A stretch of DNA of 64,000 nt from Jeotgalibacillus malaysiensis (GTDB lineage Bacteria; Bacillota; Bacilli; Bacillales; Jeotgalibacillaceae): positions 2,030,501 to 2,094,500 of the forward strand of contig CP009416.1 in assembly GCA_000818095.1 (NCBI GenBank), written 5' to 3'. The position numbers and the translations under genes were made by a program. Numbering within the stretch: the stretch's first letter is position 1; every line of letters starts with the position of its first letter. The notes beneath the pieces are model-generated. The model searched no databases. It was not told where the DNA came from and was given only the letters and a program-made list of their open reading frames with translations. Positions 9,313-16,862 of the stretch are shown here, in pieces.

Positions 9313-10278
9313 TTATAGTTTGTTTACATACTCCTGAACCTTCTCAGCTGTATCAAACCTTCCTTTACCAGCAAGCACAATGATCTTGTCAGCTTTAAGT
9401 CCATCCTTATTACCGCCTACCACAAGAAGCTCTTTTGCCACTTCACCTTTTACTGCAGCTCGTGGATAGATGGGAGCCTTTAATCTTACAGCAAGTACCT
9501 CTGCAGCCGGGTAGTCATTAAATGTGTTGATTACGATTGCTTGTTTTAACATTTCATCTTCCTCCTCTTTTGGTTGTGGTTTAGTTGCTGGCTTGGATGT
9601 ACTCTTTTCTTCGAGAACAGCTTTTGTATTTGTTCCATAAACACCATCAACAGTTAAATCATTCTGATACTGAAAGCTTCTAAGTGCACTCTCTGTCATC
9701 CGTCCAAAGATACCATCTGCTGTCACCGCATACCCGTGCTTATTAAGTAGTTCCTGCATCGCTTTCACGCCTGCTCCTTCATCACCAAGTTCAAGCCAAG
9801 TCTTTTCAACTGCAGGAACATTTCTGAATGACGGACGCTTGCCAGCTTGCAGATCACGCCATGTTAACCCCTTCGTGTATTCAAGGTGAGGCGCGTCTGG
9901 AAAGCTTGTCCAGTCACCACCCCATGTAAAGCCCATTGATTTTGCAATAGCTGCTACTCTACGCCACTGCGCATTTACAGTCCAAGTAGCCGTAGTGCCG
10001 GTATGGTTCGTCAAAAAATAATCAACGGCTAGACCATAATTGTGGACGGACTGGCCTGCTCTTGCATTTGTCACGATGTTACCTGGTGCTGTTCTGCCTT
10101 TAGCATAGAGTGCATTTTGTTCAGCATGAGTACGCAGACCGGAACTAATCTGAACATTTATGCCTTCTTTATAGGCTCGTTTAATGATCTCTACTGCCAT
10201 ATCTCTAATTCGAGAATCCACAGCACCCATATTGCGGACACTGCGGTCAATGAGTGTTTGTAGTGATACTCTGCTCAT
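9313..10278 (-). CDS. endolysin: M15 (VanY/L-Ala-D-Glu-type) peptidase with cell-wall binding domains
   Basis: This lysis enzyme cuts the peptide cross-bridges of peptidoglycan at the end of infection. The 321-residue product has an N-terminal M15 peptidase domain (about 1-150) with SGLRTHAEQN, the zinc motif SVHNYGLAVD and the second histidine in DAPHLEY. A peptidoglycan-binding helical domain follows (about 160-225, ELGDEGAGVKAMQELL). After a Pro/Lys linker comes a third domain (about 245-321), which looks like a cell-wall-binding domain. The ATG overlaps the stop of the holin gene by 4 bp, so the two are translated together. There is no signal peptide, so export depends on the holin. Confidence 0.92.
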   Translation of the reverse strand: MSRVSLQTLIDRSVRNMGAVDSRIRDMAVEIIKRAYKEGINVQISSGLRTHAEQNALYAKGRTAPGNIVTNARAGQSVHNYGLAVDYFLTNHTGTTATWTVNAQWRRVAAIAKSMGFTWGGDWTSFPDAPHLEYTKGLTWRDLQAGKRPSFRNVPAVEKTWLELGDEGAGVKAMQELLNKHGYAVTADGIFGRMTESALRSFQYQNDLTVDGVYGTNTKAVLEEKSTSKPATKPQPKEEEDEMLKQAIVINTFNDYPAAEVLAVRLKAPIYPRAAVKGEVAKELLVVGGNKDGLKADKIIVLAGKGRFDTAEKVQEYVNKL

Positions 10279-10706
10279 GAAACGTCATCCTCTCTTTTCT
10301 TTTCTGGTTCTTCTCTCAATTGAGAAAATCGCTCGCTGATTATTGCCGGCAGCTTAATGCCCAGGTGCCCCATATTTTCAACGATTGAGATCCCTTCCAT
10401 ACCAATCAGAAACATGATCAACGTATAGCGGATGAAATATCCTTCCCCATCACCTGTGATTGAATCCAGCTGAACGGCTACAATGATCGCTAAGAACATG
10501 GCTGCCTTTTTCATAATTCCTTTAAAAGCAATCTTGCTGTTCAATTTGCGGTCATTGATGCCGATCATAATGCCGGTAATGTAATCCACAATCATAAAAA
10601 TGGATAGGGCCACAATTAAGTTGTCCCATCCTCCAATTAAATAAGAGACGACTGAAAATCCGCCTCCCCAGAAAAATGCATATGCTGTGTCTGTACTATG
10701 CTGCAT
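10275..10706 (-). CDS. phage holin (holin 4/TcdE-like family)
   Basis: The 143-residue membrane protein forms the lesion that lets the endolysin reach the wall. It starts MQHSTDTAYAFFWGGG. Hydrophobic segments at about 15-35, 38-58 and 72-90 surround the conserved MIVDYITGIMIG motif of the holin_4_1 family, and a charged tail ends KKREDDVS. The ATG at 10706 is chosen over the 10736 reading because AAGGAGGCA lies just upstream. Its stop overlaps the endolysin start. It follows a terminator that ends the Shedu-like gene, so it needs its own promoter or read-through. Confidence 0.88.
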   Translation of the reverse strand: MQHSTDTAYAFFWGGGFSVVSYLIGGWDNLIVALSIFMIVDYITGIMIGINDRKLNSKIAFKGIMKKAAMFLAIIVAVQLDSITGDGEGYFIRYTLIMFLIGMEGISIVENMGHLGIKLPAIISERFSQLREEPEKKREDDVS

Positions 10707-10789
10707 TGTGTGCCTCCTTGAATTTTGGCTTGTCATGTTGTCCTCTTCCTCTCTTGTTGCTGAAATGGACCCCCTGTTTGCAATATAAA

Positions 10790-10811
10790 AAGCACCTCAA
10801 ATGAGATGCTT
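10790..10811 (-). terminator. terminator after the Shedu-like gene
   Basis: AAGCACCTCA and TGAGATGCTT form a stem with a 2-nt centre; on the minus strand it is followed by TTTTATATTG. Nearly the same hairpin occurs at 12083-12102, so the accessory gene is bracketed by two similar terminators. Confidence 0.85.
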
Positions 10812-10840
10812 CGGCTAAAACTCAATACTATTTATTTTGT

Positions 10841-12010
10841 CTACCTTAAATTTTTTATCTTACTTAAATGCACCTCCATTTTAGCTTTAATATAGTTGTA
10901 AGGTAATACTTTGAACCATTGTGGTTTTTCACTCATTAATTCTTCAAAATCTTTAATTGAAGTCTCATCTACATAACCAATAATCCCTATTGTATTCGGA
11001 CCTTTACTAACTGAAAAACCATTTTTGTTCAAAAAAGACTCTCTATGTGTTGAGTCGTCGAAATAATTTCTATAAGTTCTTAATTGTGCTTCTAGATCAC
11101 TAACAGAACTCATTAACGATGCGCGAACTCCATTAGCGCCTTTAACAATATTTTTTTTGTTACCTAATTTATAATCAATTATAGTCCACCGATTATTCAC
11201 AGGGTCTAGCCCCAACGCATCTGGTTTTAGATCTTGCCCATACATTTTTAAAACATCTTTCAATACAACTTGTGATTTTATATCTACTAAGCCGAGAGTA
11301 ACTTCTGAAATATACGGGTTATCCTTAAAAAAATCATCAATTTGTTTCTCAGGTACTTTTTCATAAAAATAGAATTCCATTTGTTTAAGTACTCTCTCAA
11401 TATATTGAACATGGTTATATTGCTCAGATGATTTTGCATTTAATTTTTCTTTATATTTTTCGAAATGCATCCAGTACATATTATAGAGAGTAAATACAAA
11501 ATTATTAATGTCCTTGTATATTTCATAGAACTTTTCAAAAGATAACAGAATTCCGTAATCAATAGTTTTGTCTTTGCCATTTGGTAATTCAATTTGTAAA
11601 TCTTGAAAATACAGTTCTGAATTACCTTCCAATCTAAACGGTCTGATATCCTTAATAGTCATACCTTCTATTCTTACATTACTATTAATAGCTTTTATTG
11701 CTGTATTGCTCTTAGACCAGGTCCCCGTTGTATCGAGATAATCAATAACTTCACCATTACCCATGAATGTTCTGTATGAAGTCTCATTATCTTCAAAGAA
11801 ATTAATTAGCACTTGTTTTTTATCGATAGAATATACAGCTTCCATATAAAAATGATTACCTTGAAAAACCTTAGGAAGTGCTTTTGAAATATCTAAATCA
11901 AAACTTCTCAAGTTAGATTTAAGTTGACTTTGATACTTACTGAATTTTATACAAAACTCACTTAATAAATTGTGTGCTATTATCTTATAATATTTATCTT
12001 TATTAACCAT
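10841..12010 (-). CDS. Shedu-like (DUF4263-type) PD-(D/E)XK nuclease, candidate phage defence gene
   Basis: The 389-residue protein has an uncharacterised N-terminal region (1-215) and a C-terminal nuclease-like domain. In the latter FFKDNPYIS precedes the core LKPDALGLD (Asp 264) and TIIDYKLG (Asp 279, Lys 281), giving D-x14-DxK as in PD-(D/E)XK nucleases. The following SDLEAQLRTYRNYF has the Gln and Tyr pattern seen after the catalytic strand in DUF4263/Shedu proteins. Shedu SduA is a known single-gene anti-phage nuclease. The start MVNKDKYYK at 12010 has GGAGG 6 bp upstream. The gene is AT-rich, interrupts the tail fibre-holin order, is flanked by terminators, and its RBS lies in a hairpin. 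Confidence 0.65.
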   Translation of the reverse strand: MVNKDKYYKIIAHNLLSEFCIKFSKYQSQLKSNLRSFDLDISKALPKVFQGNHFYMEAVYSIDKKQVLINFFEDNETSYRTFMGNGEVIDYLDTTGTWSKSNTAIKAINSNVRIEGMTIKDIRPFRLEGNSELYFQDLQIELPNGKDKTIDYGILLSFEKFYEIYKDINNFVFTLYNMYWMHFEKYKEKLNAKSSEQYNHVQYIERVLKQMEFYFYEKVPEKQIDDFFKDNPYISEVTLGLVDIKSQVVLKDVLKMYGQDLKPDALGLDPVNNRWTIIDYKLGNKKNIVKGANGVRASLMSSVSDLEAQLRTYRNYFDDSTHRESFLNKNGFSVSKGPNTIGIIGYVDETSIKDFEELMSEKPQWFKVLPYNYIKAKMEVHLSKIKNLR

Positions 12011-12013
12011 TAA

Positions 12014-12055
12014 GCACCTCCTCATTTACAACATTCTACAAATAAGGAGAGAATA
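12014..12055 (-). promoter_or_regulatory. RBS-sequestering hairpin upstream of the Shedu-like gene
   Basis: On the minus strand CTCTCCTTATTT pairs with AAATGAGGAGG over about 11 bp with G-U wobbles, and the base of the loop can extend by three wobble pairs. The 3' arm holds the RBS of the gene starting at 12010. The arms resemble those upstream of 9192 and 12320. Confidence 0.6.
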
Positions 12056-12082
12056 CCTTTTACAAGTTTCAACAAGACAAAT

Positions 12083-12102
12083 AGCACCTCAATTGAGATG
12101 CT
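12083..12102 (-). terminator. terminator upstream of the Shedu-like gene
   Basis: AGCACCTCAATTGAGATGCT is an almost perfect palindrome at the 3' end of the 71-residue gene. The trailing sequence on the minus strand is TATTTGTCTT, a weak T-run, so termination may be partial. It is a near copy of the hairpin at 10790-10811. Confidence 0.65.
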
Positions 12103-12104
12103 TT

Positions 12105-12320
12105 CTAATCATTATTTCTCAGAGCAATTAGTTCTTCTAACTCTTTCAGATCTTTTTCAAAGTTTTCATGAAAAATCTCATCTGCTCTTTCATCAAATTG
12201 CTCTTCGTTTTTGACCAAGCCATTTTCGATGAGTATGTCTAAAACAGCTCTGTTAAAAGCCTTTTGTTTAATGCGCATTACACCAGTTAGCAGCATAATC
12301 TCATCTCTTGTTTCACTCAA
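12105..12320 (-). CDS. small hypothetical accessory protein
   Basis: This is an unrecognised 71-residue, acidic, helix-rich protein. The start is taken as TTG at 12320 (reading LSETRDEIMLL), because GAGGAGGGGG lies just upstream; the longer reading from 12353 runs through that ribosome site. It ends at the first of two similar terminators, and its RBS sits in a hairpin like those of two other accessory genes. Placed after the tail fibre operon, it may be a separate cargo gene rather than a virion protein. Confidence 0.5.
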   Translation of the reverse strand: MSETRDEIMLLTGVMRIKQKAFNRAVLDILIENGLVKNEEQFDERADEIFHENFEKDLKELEELIALRNND

Positions 12321-12327
12321 TTTATCC

Positions 12328-12366
12328 CCCTCCTCATTTACGTAATTCAACACCTAAGGAGGGAAT
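12328..12366 (-). promoter_or_regulatory. RBS-sequestering hairpin upstream of the 71-residue gene
   Basis: On the minus strand CCCTCCTTA pairs with TGAGGAGGG over 9 bp with one wobble. The 3' arm contains the RBS for the TTG start at 12320. It is related in sequence to the hairpins upstream of 12010 and 9192. Confidence 0.55.
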
Positions 12367-12375
12367 CCTTTAATT

Positions 12376-12513
12376 TTATTCAGCCGGCTGAGTTTCTTTT
12401 TCATCCATCAGTTTATCTACCATTGCCTCAAGCACTGCGATTTGGCATTCTTTCTCACCGATTTTCATTGTGAGCTTTTCGATCACAACATTTGCATCTA
12501 CACCTTTATTCAT
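12376..12513 (-). CDS. small coiled-coil phage protein after the tail fibre
   Basis: This is a 45-residue protein starting MNKGVDANVVIEKLTMKIGE and predicted to be one long helix with heptad-like Leu/Ile/Val spacing. AGGAGGTGATT precedes the ATG, and the ATG lies just after the tail fibre stop, so it is part of the tail operon. Longer reading from 12585 is out of frame overlap with the fibre gene and is not used. Small proteins here are often tail accessory factors (XkdX-like position), but no motif is visible. Confidence 0.6.
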   Translation of the reverse strand: MNKGVDANVVIEKLTMKIGEKECQIAVLEAMVDKLMDEKETQPAE

Positions 12514-12524
12514 CCAATCACCTC

Positions 12525-15500
12525 CTATAAAGCCATCTCTTTTAATGTTTGTACTTCTGCAGCTAATTCCTGAACTGCTTTCCACAGATAAGCAACCGCC
12601 GCATATGCATTGATTCCTTCACCTGAAAGGTCAATCAACTCTGCAGGGATTTCATCAGTAATAAATCCGATTCGCTTGAACTCAGTATCAATATCTTCAT
12701 TCAGATGATACGATCGCACTGGTGTTGCAAGCACTTGGATCAATGCATTCTTTGAAAAATCTTCAATATTCTTTTTATACTCACGTTTGGATGCTGTGAT
12801 AAAGTCTGATGCTGAGAACCGGCCATATGCCGTATCACCTGAATTACGTGCTTGAATCTGATTAGCTGTACCTTGTAGAAACTTTAATCCCTGACTTCCA
12901 GCTTTTAAGAACACGTGATTATTATCGTAAGTCTGACGCTCAAACTCAGCATAGCGAACAGTGCCGTGCATAAAACTGATCGTTCCATTAGCGCCGGCTT
13001 CTAACTCTAAAAGCGTCCCTGCGTTAATTTTTAAAACACTGTCCGATTCAACTCGTAACGGAGCCGTCGTACTTAGAAACGCTTCTGAGCTTCCGATACT
13101 CAAGTACAGTTCTTCATAAGGGCTTTGCAGTCGCTCGACCTTAATACCTTCCGTACTCACAACCGTTCTGCCTCGGTAGGATACATAAGAATCTACGATG
13201 ATCTCACTACCGCGTATTTGAGTCACACCGTAAGATCCCGTCGGTAAGTACGTATCTTTTACGGTCACGCCTGTTTGGTTAATGTCCGTTTCGTATTTAA
13301 ACGAAGACACGTTATGCTCAACCGAGATATTGCCGTTTGCAATCGTGACACTCTTACCGCTTGCAGTTGTCGTCGCGTTAACGATCTGACCGCTAAACAT
13401 CGCATTACCGTTTGTATCAATCTCAAATGTTTTTGCACCTGATGAATTATATCCACGTAAACCGTTGCCATCGAATACTACTCCACGATTTAAGCTTGTT
13501 GAGGTACGGATGTCGATTGCTCCACCTTGTACGTAAATCCCACGATAATCAAGTCGTGCATAGTTCGACGAGTTCGACGTTGTAGCCGTGATGCCGGACG
13601 AGTTGAGCGTAAGGTGTGTCGGCAACGGCGATGTTAAGCGTAGGTCAGTTCGGATGTCCTCCGGTGCTTCGGACCAATCGGTGGCGATATTTCCATTTTC
13701 GGCTTTAGCTTCCTTGTACTCAATCCACGGGTTAAACGATGAACTAAAACCAGACCCATAGATACCCATAACCCTGCGCCTAGCGTCTGCGGTTACAGTG
13801 AATGTAGACGTTAACGTAGTCCATTCACCAGCTTTACACATCGTATATGCGCCATCGTCAAACTTTAAATTTAAGTCAACTTCCGGTTTTATTTTTATTG
13901 ATACCGTATATGTGTTACCTTTATACACGTCGAAGAAATAGGCAGTGTAGGTAGATAAAGATGAGTTAGTAATACCTGACGGAAATGTTCTCCGTAAACG
14001 CCTATGACCATCGAACGTAACATCCTCTATTGGATAGGAGGCGTTGTTGTTCGAAAGCATATATAACCCACCACTACCGTCGATCAAGTTTCTTCCGCCT
14101 ACCTTCACATTGTCATACAACGGTGTCCACGTATACTGAGATGGACTCGTGCTTTCAGTTGCTGTCGTCTTATTAAACGCCATACCGATATACCGTTTAC
14201 CAGTCGGGCTATCACTTAACCCTGAGCCATTCGCATCATCAGCATACTTTACCCACGTATAAGTCGTTTGACCATCGCTACCTTTCGGACCTTGTACACC
14301 TTGATCTCCTTCAATTTTTGACCACGTGTAATCCGATGCGGTATTGGACTCAGTTGGTGTCGTTTTATTAACGGCAATACCCATGTACGATTTACCGCTT
14401 GGTGAATCCGACATGCCTGCGCCTGCTGATGTATCTGCGTATTTGAGCCATGTGTACGTTGTCTGACCGTCTGCACCCGCAGGACCTTGAATACCCCGCG
14501 GTCCGACTGCACCCTGCGGTCCTTGAGGTCCGGTTGCTCCCGTGTCACCTTTCGGTCCCTGAGGTCCCGTTGCGCCAGTGTCCCCCTTGTCGCCTTTGAT
14601 TAGCGCCCATGTATAGTCCGAAGCATTCGATGATTCCGAAGCTGTCGTTTTGTTATACGCAAGACCAATGTACTCTTTACCTGCCGGAGAGTCAGACATG
14701 CCGGATCCAGTTGAACTATCCGCATACTTAATCCACGTGAAACGATCAGAGCCATCAGAACCACTTGGTCCCTGAACACCGGTATCGCCTTTTTCACCTT
14801 TGATAAGCGACCATGTATAATCACTGTAATTAGATGATTCTGTAGGTGATGATTTGTTATATGCAAGCCCAATGTATGCTTTACCTGTAGGACTATCACT
14901 CATCCCACTTGTTGGAGTGTCAGCATACTTTAACCACGTATAAAGAGGCTGTCCATCTTCACCTGCAGGACCGGGCACGCCTTGGGGACCTTGTTCACCT
15001 TTTACTTTTTGCCAAGTATAATCGGCTGGATTTGTTGAATCAGCTTGAGTGAAGTCTGTGTAAGTACCAAGATAATCGCGACCTGTCGAGTCAGTTGTTG
15101 AGAACAGTGATGTACCACTTGCGTTATTTGCATATGCCGTATGAAAATACGGTGTTCTCCCGTCCTCACCTTTTGGTCCAGGAATACCCTGTGAACCATC
15201 CTGCCCTTTAATGAGCGTCCAATTATAGTCTGCCGGATTACTTGAGTCTGTCGGTACAGAATCTACATATATGCCGATGTATAACTTTTCGTTGCTGTCA
15301 GACACCGAGAAATCCGTTTGACCGTCCGGGCTGTTTGCATAAGCAATATGCGTGTATGACGAGGTACCATCTTCCCCTGCCGGTCCTTGAACACCCTGAT
15401 CGCCTTGCGGCCCCTGAATGCCATCAGTTCCTGGAGGTCCCTGTGGTCCTTCTGGTCCTTGGACAGCCGTCCACTCCAGCCCATCATAGATTTTCATGAT

Positions 15501-16862
15501 AGGCTTTTCTCCACTTGTATCAACCCACTTGTCACCAACTATAGGGTTTGCCGGTGGTGTAAGACCGTCAGGGATTTTTGGTTCTGCCCCAATATCTTCT
15601 GGACTTGTTGGAGAAGCTGATCTCCAGTCATTGATGTCTCTATCCCATACATGTAGAACGTTTGGATTTCGAGACGTGTCTATCCAGTAAAGCCCTGGCT
15701 TGTATGCAGGTCTGTCCGGACTCTTGATAATCCGCATATCGTATTCCTGTTGCAGCTTCCTCAGCGTTTTTAAAATGTCGTCTTCATCAAACAGCACAAC
15801 ATTCCCGATCACATATTGTTTCCTAATGTCGTTACCGATTGGCCGGCGGACATTCATGATACGTGCTTCAGCATATAGCGGTGGAACATATTTTGTATTC
15901 TTGACTCTCACTCTGTCCCCCATGTAAGTGAGCTCATCTGGCAGAGCAACTGCTGACACTGTGTATTCATCGATCGAATCAATCAGCTTCTTCAGGTGTG
16001 ATTGTCCAAGCTGCCTCAACTCTGATAGGGTTATTTCTTTATTGTCTGTCTCAGGTTCGTAGATCTGAACAAGATGATTACCTTTAACGTTCCACCTCTG
16101 GAAAGCATCCATATCTACAACACGGGTTGTCAGCCGGGTACCATCCTCACGCTCCGGACCAATTACATCCAGTGCTGTCACGATCCTATCCGAGAAATGC
16201 CGACGTGTGATATTGAGTAGGTCCTTGCCGTATTCGATTTCTTTGCCCTCATATGAACCAAATTGCTCTGCAGCATCTACAAACCTGCCGGCTATTTTAT
16301 GAGCCTGGGTTTCCAGTCGGAACTGCAGCTCCACTCCAAATACGCCGGCGACCATTTTTAAAAAGTCGTAACCACCCATATGCTTATCAATCGTAATGGT
16401 TCGAGTACCACCGTACTGGACATCACCTGCTTGAAATACCGTGCCGGAAGTGGTCAGGCTGATATACTGCTTTAATGTCCATCCTTCAAACGTGCCAGGC
16501 GCAATGATCTTTTGCTTGTTCAGGTCAATTTCATAACCCTGAGCATAAATACGCTTTTCGTCGTCAGGTGTCTCGATCTCATAAGCAATAAACTCCTGAA
16601 ACCCTTTACGTTCTGAGGCAATAATAAAACGCACCCTGCCTTCAATATGCTTGGCGGCGGCTGCGCGTGAGAACATCGAGTATTCAAATATATTTGTTCC
16701 GTCAGTACCCTGTTCATGGAATGCATCCCAGAAGATATTACGGGTCTGATCAATCTCTTCACGTTCACCCTCAGTTTTTGTAGCATGAAACGGATCCTGA
16801 CTTAAGGTTAAATCATCGAGGATGATATCCTCTTGTGCATCAATAATCTGAATAATCGTCAT
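12525..16862 (-). CDS. tail fibre / tail-associated receptor protein with collagen-like repeats and S74-type chaperone domain
   Basis: This is the probable host-recognition protein at the tail tip. The 1445-residue product begins with a siphovirus minor structural/tail-endopeptidase-like domain (about 1-370) that docks on Dit. From residue 469 to 915 six modules of about 50 residues (501, 570, 640, 707, 802 and 867 onward) alternate with Gly-x-y collagen-like linkers. A beta-rich region with a GGRNLIDG segment follows. The C-terminal end (from about residue 1355, TASKREYKKNIEDF) resembles the Peptidase_S74 intramolecular chaperone that trims itself after trimerisation. The ATG overlaps the Dit stop by 4 bp. 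Confidence 0.88.
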   Translation of the reverse strand: MTIIQIIDAQEDIILDDLTLSQDPFHATKTEGEREEIDQTRNIFWDAFHEQGTDGTNIFEYSMFSRAAAAKHIEGRVRFIIASERKGFQEFIAYEIETPDDEKRIYAQGYEIDLNKQKIIAPGTFEGWTLKQYISLTTSGTVFQAGDVQYGGTRTITIDKHMGGYDFLKMVAGVFGVELQFRLETQAHKIAGRFVDAAEQFGSYEGKEIEYGKDLLNITRRHFSDRIVTALDVIGPEREDGTRLTTRVVDMDAFQRWNVKGNHLVQIYEPETDNKEITLSELRQLGQSHLKKLIDSIDEYTVSAVALPDELTYMGDRVRVKNTKYVPPLYAEARIMNVRRPIGNDIRKQYVIGNVVLFDEDDILKTLRKLQQEYDMRIIKSPDRPAYKPGLYWIDTSRNPNVLHVWDRDINDWRSASPTSPEDIGAEPKIPDGLTPPANPIVGDKWVDTSGEKPIMKIYDGLEWTAVQGPEGPQGPPGTDGIQGPQGDQGVQGPAGEDGTSSYTHIAYANSPDGQTDFSVSDSNEKLYIGIYVDSVPTDSSNPADYNWTLIKGQDGSQGIPGPKGEDGRTPYFHTAYANNASGTSLFSTTDSTGRDYLGTYTDFTQADSTNPADYTWQKVKGEQGPQGVPGPAGEDGQPLYTWLKYADTPTSGMSDSPTGKAYIGLAYNKSSPTESSNYSDYTWSLIKGEKGDTGVQGPSGSDGSDRFTWIKYADSSTGSGMSDSPAGKEYIGLAYNKTTASESSNASDYTWALIKGDKGDTGATGPQGPKGDTGATGPQGPQGAVGPRGIQGPAGADGQTTYTWLKYADTSAGAGMSDSPSGKSYMGIAVNKTTPTESNTASDYTWSKIEGDQGVQGPKGSDGQTTYTWVKYADDANGSGLSDSPTGKRYIGMAFNKTTATESTSPSQYTWTPLYDNVKVGGRNLIDGSGGLYMLSNNNASYPIEDVTFDGHRRLRRTFPSGITNSSLSTYTAYFFDVYKGNTYTVSIKIKPEVDLNLKFDDGAYTMCKAGEWTTLTSTFTVTADARRRVMGIYGSGFSSSFNPWIEYKEAKAENGNIATDWSEAPEDIRTDLRLTSPLPTHLTLNSSGITATTSNSSNYARLDYRGIYVQGGAIDIRTSTSLNRGVVFDGNGLRGYNSSGAKTFEIDTNGNAMFSGQIVNATTTASGKSVTIANGNISVEHNVSSFKYETDINQTGVTVKDTYLPTGSYGVTQIRGSEIIVDSYVSYRGRTVVSTEGIKVERLQSPYEELYLSIGSSEAFLSTTAPLRVESDSVLKINAGTLLELEAGANGTISFMHGTVRYAEFERQTYDNNHVFLKAGSQGLKFLQGTANQIQARNSGDTAYGRFSASDFITASKREYKKNIEDFSKNALIQVLATPVRSYHLNEDIDTEFKRIGFITDEIPAELIDLSGEGINAYAAVAYLWKAVQELAAEVQTLKEMAL
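14118..15458 (-). repeat. six degenerate repeat modules with collagen-like linkers in the tail fibre gene
   Basis: Modules share the pattern Y-x-W-x-K-Y-A-D, then SDSPTGKxYIGxAxNKT, then a Ser/Thr stretch, then DYTW and a Gly-Pro-Gln linker. The first two copies are more diverged (YANSPDG, YANNASG). The repetition is visible in DNA and gives scope for recombination between copies. Confidence 0.85.

Noticed and set aside
14118-15458. Possible CRISPR or satellite array
   Set aside because: The repeats are coding, degenerate, about 150-300 bp apart and in frame with collagen-like linkers of the tail fibre.
14249-15499. Several 65-99 codon frames in the tail fibre repeat region
   Set aside because: Repeat-derived frames in other phases with unnatural composition.
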